64,000 bases of DNA from Leuconostoc mesenteroides subsp. mesenteroides ATCC 8293 (lineage in GTDB: Bacteria > Bacillota > Bacilli > Lactobacillales > Lactobacillaceae), in NCBI RefSeq assembly GCF_000014445.1, contig NC_008531.1, positions 1,395,001 through 1,459,000 on the forward strand, in the 5' to 3' direction. The notes under the pieces were generated by a model. That model made no database searches and had not been told where the DNA came from. It worked only from the letters and a program-made list of their open reading frames with translations. Shown here piece after piece: positions 1-9,621 of the stretch. Made by a program: the position numbers and the translations under genes. Within the stretch, counting starts at the first letter, position 1, and every line of letters begins with the position of its first letter.

Positions 1-106
1 CATTTCGACCAAGAACTCGCGCTAAATATGGCATTGTTATTAATGGTGCAATAATGTTCAGCAGCTGATATGCCGCAGTGTATAAATAGTTTTTTGCAAC
101 TTGCAT
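1..106 (-). CDS. Polysaccharide flippase (Wzx/RfbX family), N-terminal fragment cut by the window edge
   Basis: Reading the minus strand from an ATG at 106 gives 35 open codons to the window edge. The peptide begins MQVAKNYLYTAAYQLLNII and goes on through a PLITMPYLARVLG segment. This is the typical opening of MATE-like lipid-linked oligosaccharide flippases, in which the first transmembrane helix ends in a PY-L-R-LG motif. Such proteins move undecaprenyl-linked repeat units across the membrane. An AAGGA sequence lies about 12 bases upstream of the ATG, which is a weak ribosome site. The gene would be a second flippase in addition to the one at 25556-26965. Only the first helix is visible, so the family call rests on a short stretch. 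Confidence 0.6.
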   Translation of the reverse strand, partial: MQVAKNYLYTAAYQLLNIIAPLITMPYLARVLGRN

Positions 107-202
107 GTTGTTAAGTTGTCCTTAATTTAGTCATATGACCAATAAACGGTTAGCCTAATAATAGCCCCTTCATAGAATTATATCAAATTATGAGATTTAT
201 GT

Positions 203-1714
203 TTACTTCATTTCCTGAACGACTAGGCTTGAACTTTTATTATCTAAATTATCGAATACAATGTTATCACCACTATCATTACTGTACTTAGCAAACGTAG
301 CTACTTGTCCAGTCTTTGGCCAGAATACTTCAATACTGTATTGATCAACGTAAAAATCAACCTTTTCTGACCAATCTCCCCACAAATTGATGTTATAGTC
401 CTTATTATAAGCATCATTTGTAACATAATTGCTTTGGCGATGTACCGTCATTTTTTTGTCAAAATTATTAAAATGAAAGGAAACATTGCTATCTCCATTG
501 CCAGCTCTAATAGTCAATTTTTGGTTACCGTTCACAACGGTACTAATTTTGTAAGCAGCTTTATTGGTTTTGATGTGACTTTTACTGTGCGTCCTCACCA
601 GAGCTGTTTTCTTTTTTGTGTCAAATAGACCATTAGTAATAATTTTTGATGTTTTTAATTTATTATCTGAACTTAAAAACATTTTTCTAAACGCCGAATA
701 ATTGCCTTTATACTTTATATCATCACTAACGCGATTAATATAATCCCAGTTACCCATCCATCCAAAGCCAAGCAATTGTTCATTATTTTCTTGATAATTG
801 TGTGCAGCATAATAATCAGTACCAAAATCAACACGTTTTGGATCAGTTTCAGCTTCAAACTGGCCGTTTTTCAATTGACCAACAACGTAGTATGAGCCGG
901 TACTTTTTTGAAAATCATCAGCAAAACCATTAGCACCAAAAAACAAAATCCATTGCTTTTGATTATTATTTTTTTGATAAATTTGATGTATTTCAGGAAC
1001 TTCTAAAGTACCTAAATCCCGTGGTGAATAAAAGCTATCTGTGTATTGCCAGGTTGTGCCGTTTTTGGAAATATAAAATCCAATTTTCATATGATTGTTA
1101 TCATCCGCCTCAGCTACTGTCATGACAAATTGCTTGGCATCAGAATCATATATTACATGAGGGTCTCGAAAATCTTTTCCTTCTTTATATGGTTTTGCTA
1201 CTGGCTTGCCATTATGAGCAACATGCCAATTTTCACCTTGATTAGTCGAATACCACATATAGGTCCATTGATTACCATTAATGTATTTCGTAGCATAAGC
1301 CAGTAATGAGTTTTTACCATGTCCAGATAAATTATCTGCGTCTTTGACAATAGAACCTGTGGCAACTGATTCTTGTTGGGAAACTGGTTTGATATCGGCG
1401 CTATCGGCTACTTTAAATGTTGTTAAATCCGAAGATACCGAACGAGCCCAACGAGTTCTTTGTTGATTTGCTTCCAATCCCTTACCAGTGTCCACCAAAT
1501 AGAACAGTTCATATTTTTGACCATTTTTTAAAATAGTTTGCGTATCATTTGATAACCCATTTTTAGATAAGCCGTTTAAATGCCATTTTTGAGGTAATTG
1601 TTGTTGTGTCATATTTTTGCTGTTGTTTTTCAAACATATTAACCAACCAATCGAAAACAATACTATTCCCGCCATTATGATTGATAATACTTTTCTCACT
1701 CTATGTCGTTGCAT
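203..1714 (-). CDS. Membrane-anchored GH32 fructanase (endolevanase/LevB-like)
   Basis: 503 residues. An N-terminal hydrophobic segment (about residues 9-27) with no obvious cleavage site suggests a signal anchor that holds the enzyme outside the cell. The GH32 catalytic positions are visible: the nucleophile Asp57 in a SNDTQ context that replaces the usual WMNDPNG, the RDP motif at Arg183-Asp184-Pro185, and the acid/base Glu238 in an EVP motif. The overall pattern, including WYSTNQGENW and GWMGNWDY, resembles Bacillus LevB, an endolevanase encoded just after levansucrase sacB. Here too the gene follows fructansucrase genes on the same strand, 108 bases after the last one and beyond a strong terminator. 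It probably hydrolyses the fructan made by its neighbours. Levan versus inulin preference cannot be read from the sequence. Confidence 0.85.
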   Translation of the reverse strand: MQRHRVRKVLSIIMAGIVLFSIGWLICLKNNSKNMTQQQLPQKWHLNGLSKNGLSNDTQTILKNGQKYELFYLVDTGKGLEANQQRTRWARSVSSDLTTFKVADSADIKPVSQQESVATGSIVKDADNLSGHGKNSLLAYATKYINGNQWTYMWYSTNQGENWHVAHNGKPVAKPYKEGKDFRDPHVIYDSDAKQFVMTVAEADDNNHMKIGFYISKNGTTWQYTDSFYSPRDLGTLEVPEIHQIYQKNNNQKQWILFFGANGFADDFQKSTGSYYVVGQLKNGQFEAETDPKRVDFGTDYYAAHNYQENNEQLLGFGWMGNWDYINRVSDDIKYKGNYSAFRKMFLSSDNKLKTSKIITNGLFDTKKKTALVRTHSKSHIKTNKAAYKISTVVNGNQKLTIRAGNGDSNVSFHFNNFDKKMTVHRQSNYVTNDAYNKDYNINLWGDWSEKVDFYVDQYSIEVFWPKTGQVATFAKYSNDSGDNIVFDNLDNKSSSLVVQEMK

Positions 1715-1751
1715 GATGTTTCCTCTCTGTTAATAATATAGTAAAATTATG

Positions 1752-1790
1752 AAAAATAGCAATCCTGCTTTAAAATCAGGATTGCTATTT
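1752..1790 (-). terminator. Rho-independent terminator after fructansucrase 1
   Basis: A perfect 14-bp stem (1754-1767 with 1777-1790) and a 9-base loop. Read on the minus strand it is followed by a short T run. It separates fructansucrase 1 from the GH32 gene, so the fructanase has either its own weak promoter in the roughly 38 bases left or depends on read-through. Confidence 0.85.
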
Positions 1791-1822
1791 ATTTTATTAT
1801 TTTCTATAGATGTTATTATTTC

Positions 1823-2980
1823 TTAACGTAAGTAATATGTGCCATCATTACCAAAGTTATATTGCTGACCATCTATCTTTTGAATACCTTGTAATGCTCG
1901 ACCATTGGCATCTGTATAATACTTCTTGCCCCATGCTTCGCGCCATCCTGCATTTTGACGAACACCATTCACGAACCAGTAATATGTGCCCATGTAATAA
2001 CGGAATCCTGTATATGGCTTACCATTCTCAAACCAGTTATAACCACCATTGGCCTTTGAATAGCTTGGCGAGTACAAATAGCCACTCGCTGCACTCTTCA
2101 AATTATACGTACCATTTGTACCAAAGTCATAGGCTTGGCCATCAATGATTTGGATACCTTGCAATGCACGACCACTAGCGTCCGTATAATACTTCATGCC
2201 CCATGCTTCACGCCAACCAGCATTTTGACGAACACCGTTCACAAACCAGTAATAAGTACCTTCGTAGTAACGGAAGCCTGTATATGGCTTACCATTCTCA
2301 AACCAGTTATAACCACCATTCGCTGTTGACAATGATGGTGAGTACAAGTAGCCACTCGCTGTCCCCTTCAAGTTGAAAGTTCCATTCGTACCAAAGTCAT
2401 ATGCTTGTCCATCAATAATTTGAACGCCTTGTACTGCACGACCATCAGTACCAACGTAGTACTTCATGCCCCAGGCTGTTTCCCACTTACTCTCTTGACG
2501 TTGTCCTGACTCGAAGAAGTAATAAGTATTTTGATAGTAACGGAAGCCAGTATACTTTGACCCATTTTCAAACCAGTACCACTGATTGTTATCCGTCACA
2601 TCTTGTAAGTAACCTGATGCAAAACCACGCTTAGCGTATGTTTTGTCATTACCAAAGTCATAAGCAACACCATTAACTGCAAACTGACCTTGCTTCACAC
2701 GACCGTCGTTACCAAAGTAATATTCTAATCCCCAAGTTGCTTTGCGGATGTCATTTTCTACTCGCTTGTACGTTACTGGGTCAAAGTAGTAATAGGTATT
2801 GTCATAAGCTTGCACACCACTTTGGCGAACACCATCTTTAAACAAATAATTCGCGTCATTCGTATAATCATATTGGTAACCATTAGCTACTTGATCATTG
2901 ACATAAAACTTATTATCAATCCAACCAATCTTTTTACCAGTTATGTTTGATGTCTCTTTTGTGCCAACTAGTTCCGCAAC
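1823..2980 (-). repeat. C-terminal repeat module, copy 1
   Basis: Encodes residues about 625-1009 of fructansucrase 1. The DNA is near-identical to 8464-9621, and its 3' part is near-identical to 5249-5920. Identity to copy 3 stops abruptly near 2980, where the catalytic-domain sequences diverge. This suggests recombination or gene conversion between the copies. Confidence 0.85.
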
Positions 2981-4852
2981 GCTGCCTTTACCATTATAAG
3001 TCCATGTTCCTTGTGCTAAAACAGTATCTAGTACTTTTGTTGTTTGACCATCGGCACCTACTTGAACTAAGAATGATGGTGCTACCGTAGAATTAAGTCC
3101 AACGCCAGCTTTTTCAGCACGGTTACTCATGTATGATGTAATTAACAACAAATCATTATGTCCTTCAACAGGAACTGCATAATATGAATAAGTATCTGTT
3201 CTAGATTCAGCTAATTGTGTTCCTGTTATCACACTGCCACTACCATTCAATGGTGTATAAGGACCCATCAAACTATCAGAAACATAGCCCATCATACCAA
3301 CGTTAATGTCCGGATCAACTGTTGGCACAACACTCTTACTCAAACGTGTATCTGTAAAGAGATAGTACTTTCCATTCAAAGGCACAATGTTAGCACGTTC
3401 GATTTCATCAGTAATACCGTTGGCTGCCAGAAGTGGTGAATAAATTTGTCCAATAGTTGGATTATTTTGCTGTCCTGTAAGCTTCACCAATCCAATAGCG
3501 CCATTGGCCTTCTTTGAGAATTTCAACTTATCCGCATTTGCCAATGTTGTTTCTCTTGCTGTTTGGTTGAATTCATCAGTTCCACCATAGTAATCCATGT
3601 TATCGACAGCATCATCACTTTGATAATTCTCAGTACCTGTGTTGGATTCAAAAGTTAGATAACGTTCTCCATCAACCTCAATCACGTGCGGATCACGTAA
3701 GGTAAAGTTATCTCCCGTATCATAGTATCCTGCATCGATCCATTGTTGCAGAGTTTGGTAATGCTCCTCATCCCCTGTGAAGAGTTCATGATCATTACTA
3801 ACTTTTGCTACACGAACTTCAGTATCCGTATATGCCATTGACAAGTTAGCAGTTGACAAACGTTGTACTGTGCGTGGTTGGTCAGTTTTTGTATAGAATA
3901 ATTGAATACTGTCATCATCATTGACCGTTGCAGATCCAGACCACTGCTGCTTATCCCACAGTGCATTGAAGCCAAAGACTGGCCCAGCATTCTTCCAATT
4001 ATTGATTGCTGTATCACCATTCTTAGTGTAAAGCATGTAAATATGTTGATCGTTATCCTCTTTTGGAGAACCTGCTAAAGCAAAAACAATGTTGTAACCA
4101 TGATAATTTGCAGTGACACCAGTTTTTGCGTCTTGTAGTGCCCAAGAATCCCATACATCCAAATCTTGTACTTCACCACTTTGCGCATCTGCCGTTGCCA
4201 TTGCTGGCAAATTCTTAATTGCATCAGCATTGAAATATGGTACAGACGTATCTGAATTCAAATTAGCAATGTTATCCGCAACATCTTTTAAGTTAGCATA
4301 TGTCATGTTGGTAGTTGAGGTACCATCATCATTTTTAGTAACTAATGTTGTTTTAGAGTTTAAATCTTTTGACACACTGTCGTCTAGTGTCACAACTGAG
4401 GTGGTCGCTTTTTTATCATCAGTAGTAGCGTCGGTTTCTGCATTTTTGTCCGCTACTTTTTTCGAACTATCATCTGCTGATACTGCTGCCACATTCGCTT
4501 TGTCGTCAGTTGTTGCACTCTTAGTATCATCAACTGACGTAGTTTCTTTATCATCAGTTGTTTCTTTGTTAGCATCTACTGTCTTAGTAGTACTATCTAT
4601 AGCCTTTTCTTGATTGGCTTTAGTTGTCGTTGCATCAGGAGTCGTTGAATTGACTGTCGTTTCTTTATTAACATCTGATGGAGCTGTTGTGTCAGTATTC
4701 ACATCAGTTGTTTTGCTCAGTGTTTCTGTGTCAGTTGTTGTAGTATTACCAACCGTGTCTGCACTAACAGAACTCACTCCCATAGAAATAGCTGCTACTG
4801 TTGCTGCTCCAGCTACCCATATCTTCCCCGCCTTGTATAACTTCTTTCTCAT
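1823..4852 (-). CDS. GH68 fructansucrase 1 (levansucrase/inulosucrase) with C-terminal wall/glucan-binding repeats
   Basis: 1009 residues, secreted. It splits sucrose and transfers fructose to a growing fructan. It opens with a KxYKxGKxW signal peptide, likely cleaved near Ala31, then a Thr/Asp-rich linker to about residue 150. The GH68 five-blade propeller follows at about 185-600: nucleophile Asp235 in VWDSW, transition-state Asp387 in RDPH, and acid/base Glu485 in DEIERAN. Residues from about 625 to the end are YG-rich repeats (NWFENGKPYTGFRYY type) related to those of glucansucrases. This makes it a chimeric fructansucrase of the kind known in Leuconostoc (LevS, IslA, LevC). The ATG at 4852 has GGGAG about 10 bases upstream. 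The product (levan or inulin) cannot be decided. The C-terminal third is almost identical in DNA to that of fructansucrase 3. Confidence 0.95.
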   Translation of the reverse strand: MRKKLYKAGKIWVAGAATVAAISMGVSSVSADTVGNTTTTDTETLSKTTDVNTDTTAPSDVNKETTVNSTTPDATTTKANQEKAIDSTTKTVDANKETTDDKETTSVDDTKSATTDDKANVAAVSADDSSKKVADKNAETDATTDDKKATTSVVTLDDSVSKDLNSKTTLVTKNDDGTSTTNMTYANLKDVADNIANLNSDTSVPYFNADAIKNLPAMATADAQSGEVQDLDVWDSWALQDAKTGVTANYHGYNIVFALAGSPKEDNDQHIYMLYTKNGDTAINNWKNAGPVFGFNALWDKQQWSGSATVNDDDSIQLFYTKTDQPRTVQRLSTANLSMAYTDTEVRVAKVSNDHELFTGDEEHYQTLQQWIDAGYYDTGDNFTLRDPHVIEVDGERYLTFESNTGTENYQSDDAVDNMDYYGGTDEFNQTARETTLANADKLKFSKKANGAIGLVKLTGQQNNPTIGQIYSPLLAANGITDEIERANIVPLNGKYYLFTDTRLSKSVVPTVDPDINVGMMGYVSDSLMGPYTPLNGSGSVITGTQLAESRTDTYSYYAVPVEGHNDLLLITSYMSNRAEKAGVGLNSTVAPSFLVQVGADGQTTKVLDTVLAQGTWTYNGKGSVAELVGTKETSNITGKKIGWIDNKFYVNDQVANGYQYDYTNDANYLFKDGVRQSGVQAYDNTYYYFDPVTYKRVENDIRKATWGLEYYFGNDGRVKQGQFAVNGVAYDFGNDKTYAKRGFASGYLQDVTDNNQWYWFENGSKYTGFRYYQNTYYFFESGQRQESKWETAWGMKYYVGTDGRAVQGVQIIDGQAYDFGTNGTFNLKGTASGYLYSPSLSTANGGYNWFENGKPYTGFRYYEGTYYWFVNGVRQNAGWREAWGMKYYTDASGRALQGIQIIDGQAYDFGTNGTYNLKSAASGYLYSPSYSKANGGYNWFENGKPYTGFRYYMGTYYWFVNGVRQNAGWREAWGKKYYTDANGRALQGIQKIDGQQYNFGNDGTYYLR

Positions 4853-4898
4853 CGATAAGAACTCCCAATTTAGAATTATTGCATCTCGTGCAACTACG

Positions 4899-4935
4899 TT
4901 AAGTATAATCGTTCATCATTTCAAAAATATTACAA
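4899..4935 (-). promoter_or_regulatory. Shared upstream element of fructansucrase 1
   Basis: On the minus strand this reads GTAATA, a few bases, TTGAAATGAT, then an imperfect palindrome (GAACGATTATAC). The same block lies before fructansucrases 2 and 3. The palindromic part is the least well kept here. It may be a LacI-family-type operator near the transcription start; the assignment is an inference. Confidence 0.5.
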
Positions 4936-5220
4936 AAAGTTGTTAAACGTATAACATAGTTCATTGTTGAACAAAAATGAATTAAATAAACATTAAAATA
5001 ATAATATTAATATAAGTCTTTAAATATCAATATCGATTCTATTATCAACATTTATGTTTTAATTGTATATAAATTTTTTTAAATATTAATATATGAAATC
5101 ATTCATGTGTTTTATTGAACTATATGAATTACTAAAATGAATCTACTATAGTTAAGTAAAGGTGCAGAGTGTAGCCATAGATTACAGTACTTTCTAAATT
5201 AGAATGATCATGCCTCAAAA
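4936..5220. other. AT-rich intergenic region with no recognised gene
   Basis: Nothing coding is visible between the shared upstream element of fructansucrase 1 and the terminator of fructansucrase 2. The stretch is very AT-rich, and I found no tRNA, insertion sequence or clear second promoter in it. Confidence 0.6.
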
Positions 5221-5225
5221 CAAAA

Positions 5226-5247
5226 TAAAAAAGGCTTTCGCCTCTTC
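5226..5247 (-). terminator. Terminator of fructansucrase 2
   Basis: On the minus strand, AGGC-GAAA-GCCT forms a short GAAA-capped hairpin, extended by A/T pairs and followed by T residues. It lies directly after the stop codon. The same hairpin follows fructansucrase 3, which supports duplication of the whole 3' end. Confidence 0.75.
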
Positions 5248-5248
5248 T

Positions 5249-6360
5249 TTAACGTAAGTAATATGTGCCATCATTTCCAAAGTTATATTGCTGACCATCT
5301 ATCTTTTGAATACCTTGTAATGCTCGACCATTGGCATCTGTATAATACTTCTTGCCCCATGCTTCGCGCCATCCTGCGTTTTGACGAACACCATTCACGA
5401 ACCAGTAATATGTGCCCATGTAATAACGGAATCCTGTATATGGCTTACCATTCTCAAACCAGTTATAACCACCATTGGCCTTTGAATAGCTTGGCGAGTA
5501 CAAATAGCCACTCGCTGCGCTCTTCAAATTATACGTACCATTTGTACCAAAGTCATAGGCTTGGCCATCAATGATTTGGATACCTTGCAATGCACGACCA
5601 CTAGCATCCGTATAATACTTCATGCCCCAAGCTTCACGCCAACCAGCATTTTGACGAACACCGTTCACGAACCAGTAATAAGTACCTTCGTAGTAACGGA
5701 AGCCTGTATATGGCTTACCATTCTCAAACCAATTATAACCACCATTCGCTGTTGACAATGATGGTGAGTACAAGTAGCCACTCGCTGTCCCCTTCAAGTT
5801 GAAGGTTCCATTCGTACCAAAGTCATATGCTTGTCCATCAATAATTTGAACGCCTTGTACTGCACGACCATCAGTACCAACGTAGTACTTCATCCCCCAG
5901 GCTGTTTCCCACTTACTCTCTTGACGTTGTCCTGTTTCAAAGAAATAATATGTGCCCATATAATAACGGAACCCAGTGTACTTTTTACCACTTTCAAACC
6001 AGTACCACTGATTGTTATCCGTTACATCTTGTAAGTAACCTGATGCAAAACCTCGCTCATAATAGGTTTTATCGTTACCAAAGTTATAAGCAACACCATT
6101 CACAGCAAATTGGCCTTGCTTCACACGGCCGTCATTACCGAAGTAATATTTCTTCCCAGTATTATCTTGATGAATCTCATTATCAACTCTTTTATATGTT
6201 ACTGGATCGAAATAATAATATGAATTTGCATAGGTTTGCACACCACTTAAGCGAACACCATTTTTAAACAAATAATAACTAGTATTTGTATAATCATAAA
6301 CATAACCGTTAGCTAGTTCATTATTAACGTAAAACTTGTTTTCAACCCAGCCAATCTTCA
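5249..6360 (-). repeat. C-terminal repeat module, copy 2
   Basis: Encodes residues about 656-1025 of fructansucrase 2. It is near-identical to copies 1 and 3 over roughly 5249-5920 and clearly diverged upstream of that, for example in the DNEIHQDNTGKKYYF segment. The pattern is a mosaic one. Confidence 0.85.
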
Positions 6361-8326
6361 TATTTGTTAATTCTGAAGTAGCTTTTGTACCAACTAATTC
6401 CTCAACGCTATCACTCTCACCATCATAAGTCCAAGTTCCTTGTGCCAGGATAATATCTAATACCTTCGTACTCATACCATCGGCACTTATTTGAATCAAG
6501 AATGAGGGTGCAAAAGTTGAGTTCATTCCTGTACCAGATTTTTCATTACGGTTACTCATGTATGAAGTGACCAGTAATAAATCACTATGTCCCTCAACTG
6601 GAACTGCATAATAAGAATACGTATCAGTTCTAGAAGTAAATAGTTGCGTCCCGGTAATCACACTGCCGCTACCATTTAATGGTGTATATGGCCCAAATAA
6701 ACTATCTGAAACGTAACCCATCATACCAACATTAATATTAAAATCAGCTGTCGGCACAACACTCTTACTCAAACGTGTATCTGTAAATAGATAGTACTTG
6801 CCGTTTAATGGCACAATATTAGCGCGTTCGATTTCATCAGTAATGCCGTTGGCTGCTAGAAGTGGTGAATACACTTCAACCACACTCGGATTATTTTGAT
6901 CATTGGAAAGCTTAATTAATCCAATAGCTCCATTAGCCTTAGTTGATAAAGCTAATTTATCAGGATTCTGTAACGTATCAGTTTTAGCTTGTTGATTAAA
7001 CGATTCTGTTCCACCATAATAAGTATCGTTATTGACGGCATCATCTGATTGATAATTATTTGTCCCAGTGTTAGCTTCAAACGCTAAATAACGTTCCCCA
7101 TTTACTTCAATAACATGAGGATCCCGCAAAGTGAAGTTATCTCCACTTTGATAGTCACCACCAGCTTCCCATTGTTGTAGTGTTTGATATATTTGGCCAT
7201 CTCCCTCAAAGAGAACATGATCATTGTTAACTTTAGAAACGCTAACTTCGGATTCATCATATACCATTGATAGGTTTGCTGTTGCCAACCTTTGCACAGT
7301 CATTGGTTGGTCTACTTTCGTGTAATATAGTTGAATACTATCATCATCATTGACCGTTGCAGATCCGGACCACTGTTGTTGACTAGTTGTAGCATTGAAT
7401 CCAAACACTGGCCCAGCATTTTTCCAATCATTTAAAGCCGTATCACCATATTTTGTATAAAGCATATAAATATGCTGATCCCCGTCTTCTTTTGGATTAC
7501 CAGCTAAAGCAAATACAATATTATACCCATGATAATTGGCGACGACACCAGTAGTGGCATCTTGTAGTGCCCAAGAGTCCCAAACATCTAGGTCTTGAAT
7601 TTCACCTGTCTGAGCATTAGCTGTTGTCATTGCTGGCAAATTTTTAATAGCATCAGCATTAAAGTATGGTACTGATGTATTAGAATTTAAACTTGAAATA
7701 TTATCAGCTACATCTTTTAAATTAGCGTATGTAATATTAGTGGTATAAGTTCCATCATCATTTTTAGTGACTACTGTTGTTTTTGAATTTAAATCTTTTG
7801 AAACATCAGAATCTAATGGTTCAACAGTAGTAGAAGATGCCGTCTCACTACTTGCCGTTGTGGTATCTGCCTTTGTAGTTGTGTCACTACTTACTGTTGT
7901 GGTATCTGCCTTTGTAGTTGTATCACTACTTGCCGTTGTGGTATCTGCCTTTGTGGCTGTGTCACTACTTGCCGTTGCGGTATCTGTCTTTGTGGCTGTG
8001 TCACTACTTGCCGTTGCGGTATCTGCCGTTGTGGCTGTGTCACTACTTGCCGTTGCGGTATCTGCCGTTGTAGTTGTGTCACTACTTGCCGTTGCGGTAT
8101 CTGCCGTTGTAGTAGTGTCACTACTTGCCGTTGTGGTATCTGATTTTGTAGTTGTATCACTACTTACCGTTGTGGTATCTGATTTTGTAGTTGTGTCACT
8201 ACTTACTGTGGTGGTATCTGAAGTGGTCGTATCAGCACTGACTAATGTGGGAATAGCAGCTATAGTTACTATGGCTGCCGCCGCTGCTACCCATATTTTC
8301 CCTGACTTATATAACTTTATTCTCAT
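5249..8326 (-). CDS. GH68 fructansucrase 2 with 13-residue N-terminal repeats and C-terminal wall/glucan-binding repeats
   Basis: 1025 residues from the ATG at 8326. A TTG at 8338 is in frame, but it overlaps the ribosome site TTGGAG and is unlikely to be the start. The order is: signal peptide of KxYKxGKxW type; nine tandem SSDTTTKADTTTA-like repeats (about residues 42-158); the GH68 domain with nucleophile Asp250, RDP Asp402 and acid/base Glu500; and YG-rich repeats from about residue 656. The enzyme makes fructan from sucrose outside the cell. The catalytic domain resembles fructansucrase 1 closely and fructansucrase 3 less. The first part of its C-terminal module differs from the other two copies, and the last 220 or so residues are almost the same. 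It is preceded by the shared palindromic upstream element. Confidence 0.95.
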   Translation of the reverse strand: MRIKLYKSGKIWVAAAAAIVTIAAIPTLVSADTTTSDTTTVSSDTTTKSDTTTVSSDTTTKSDTTTASSDTTTTADTATASSDTTTTADTATASSDTATTADTATASSDTATKTDTATASSDTATKADTTTASSDTTTKADTTTVSSDTTTKADTTTASSETASSTTVEPLDSDVSKDLNSKTTVVTKNDDGTYTTNITYANLKDVADNISSLNSNTSVPYFNADAIKNLPAMTTANAQTGEIQDLDVWDSWALQDATTGVVANYHGYNIVFALAGNPKEDGDQHIYMLYTKYGDTALNDWKNAGPVFGFNATTSQQQWSGSATVNDDDSIQLYYTKVDQPMTVQRLATANLSMVYDESEVSVSKVNNDHVLFEGDGQIYQTLQQWEAGGDYQSGDNFTLRDPHVIEVNGERYLAFEANTGTNNYQSDDAVNNDTYYGGTESFNQQAKTDTLQNPDKLALSTKANGAIGLIKLSNDQNNPSVVEVYSPLLAANGITDEIERANIVPLNGKYYLFTDTRLSKSVVPTADFNINVGMMGYVSDSLFGPYTPLNGSGSVITGTQLFTSRTDTYSYYAVPVEGHSDLLLVTSYMSNRNEKSGTGMNSTFAPSFLIQISADGMSTKVLDIILAQGTWTYDGESDSVEELVGTKATSELTNMKIGWVENKFYVNNELANGYVYDYTNTSYYLFKNGVRLSGVQTYANSYYYFDPVTYKRVDNEIHQDNTGKKYYFGNDGRVKQGQFAVNGVAYNFGNDKTYYERGFASGYLQDVTDNNQWYWFESGKKYTGFRYYMGTYYFFETGQRQESKWETAWGMKYYVGTDGRAVQGVQIIDGQAYDFGTNGTFNLKGTASGYLYSPSLSTANGGYNWFENGKPYTGFRYYEGTYYWFVNGVRQNAGWREAWGMKYYTDASGRALQGIQIIDGQAYDFGTNGTYNLKSAASGYLYSPSYSKANGGYNWFENGKPYTGFRYYMGTYYWFVNGVRQNAGWREAWGKKYYTDANGRALQGIQKIDGQQYNFGNDGTYYLR
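7853..8203 (-). repeat. Nine tandem 39-bp repeats coding a 13-residue Ser/Thr/Asp repeat
   Basis: Nine copies of a 39-base unit encode SSDTTTKADTTTA and variants in the linker between signal peptide and catalytic domain of fructansucrase 2. The unit length is a multiple of three, so copy-number change keeps the frame, and several other frames stay open through it. The linker probably spans the cell wall. Confidence 0.95.
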
Positions 8327-8367
8327 GAGATTCTCCAATGTAGGTTCTTAACTTAAATACTATTAAT

Positions 8368-8404
8368 AAGTATAAACGGTTATCATTTCAATTATATTAC
8401 ATTC
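8368..8404 (-). promoter_or_regulatory. Promoter -10 and palindromic operator of fructansucrase 2
   Basis: On the minus strand TATAAT is followed by TGAAATGATAACCGTTTATAC. The TATAAT fits a -10 box, while no good -35 is seen, so activation may be needed. The ATAACCGTTTAT palindrome just downstream would overlap the transcription start, as expected for a repressor site. The element recurs before fructansucrases 1 and 3. Confidence 0.55.
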
Positions 8405-8441
8405 CCTTGTTGCCCATATATCATATTAATTGTTTTCAAAT

Positions 8442-8462
8442 AAAAAAGGCTTTCGCCTCTTC
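8442..8462 (-). terminator. Terminator of fructansucrase 3
   Basis: The same GAAA-capped AGGC/GCCT hairpin with a T run as at 5226-5247. It lies between fructansucrase 3 and the promoter region of fructansucrase 2. Confidence 0.75.
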
Positions 8463-8463
8463 T

Positions 8464-9621
8464 TTAACGTAAGTAATATGTGCCATCATTACCAAAGTTA
8501 TATTGCTGACCATCTATCTTTTGAATACCTTGTAATGCTCGACCATTGGCATCTGTATAATACTTCTTGCCCCATGCTTCGCGCCATCCTGCATTTTGAC
8601 GAACACCATTCACGAACCAGTAATATGTGCCCATGTAATAACGGAATCCTGTATATGGCTTACCATTCTCAAACCAGTTATAACCACCATTGGCCTTTGA
8701 ATAGCTTGGCGAGTACAAATAGCCACTCGCTGCACTCTTCAAATTATACGTACCATTTGTACCAAAGTCATAGGCTTGGCCATCAATGATTTGGATACCT
8801 TGCAATGCACGACCACTAGCATCCGTATAATACTTCATGCCCCAAGCTTCACGCCAACCAGCATTTTGACGAACACCGTTCACGAACCAGTAATAAGTAC
8901 CTTCGTAGTAACGGAAGCCTGTATATGGCTTACCATTCTCAAACCAGTTATAACCACCATTCGCTGTTGACAATGATGGTGAGTACAAGTAGCCACTCGC
9001 TGTCCCCTTCAAGTTGAAAGTTCCATTCGTACCAAAGTCATATGCTTGTCCATCAATAATTTGAACGCCTTGTACTGCACGACCATCAGTACCAACGTAG
9101 TACTTCATGCCCCAGGCTGTTTCCCACTTACTCTCTTGACGTTGTCCTGACTCGAAGAAGTAATAAGTATTTTGATAGTAACGGAAGCCAGTATACTTTG
9201 ACCCATTTTCAAACCAGTACCACTGATTGTTATCCGTCACATCTTGTAAGTAACCTGATGCAAAACCACGCTTAGCGTATGTTTTGTCATTACCAAAGTC
9301 ATAAGCAACACCATTAACTGCAAACTGACCTTGCTTCACACGACCGTCGTTACCAAAGTAATATTCTAATCCCCAAGTTGCTTTGCGGATGTCATTTTCT
9401 ACTCGCTTGTACGTTACTGGGTCAAAGTAGTAATAGGTATTGTCATAAGCTTGCACACCACTTTGGCGAACACCATCTTTAAACAAATAATTCGCGTCAT
9501 TCGTATAATCATATTGGTAACCATTAGCTACTTGATCATTGACATAAAACTTATTATCAATCCAACCAATCTTTTTACCAGTTATGTTTGATGTCTCTTT
9601 TGTGCCAACTAGTTCCGCAAC
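8464..9621 (-). repeat. C-terminal repeat module, copy 3
   Basis: Near-identical to 1823-2980, with only scattered base differences in the parts compared. The match ends where the catalytic domains begin to differ. In some places the differences group copy 3 with copy 2 instead of copy 1. Confidence 0.85.

Noticed and set aside
4113..4613. A 166-codon plus-strand frame opposite fructansucrase 1
   Set aside because: Antisense shadow of the Thr/Asp-rich linker and the start of the GH68 domain. It is Ser/Val-rich by complementarity.
7853..8203. Regular 39-bp repeats considered as a CRISPR array
   Set aside because: The units abut without unique spacers and code a regular peptide; there are no cas genes.
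7767..8351. A 194-codon plus-strand frame opposite the fructansucrase 2 linker
   Set aside because: It is an antisense shadow. The 39-bp repeat unit keeps all frames free of stops, and the Val/Ala/Ser-rich product has no ribosome site or family features.
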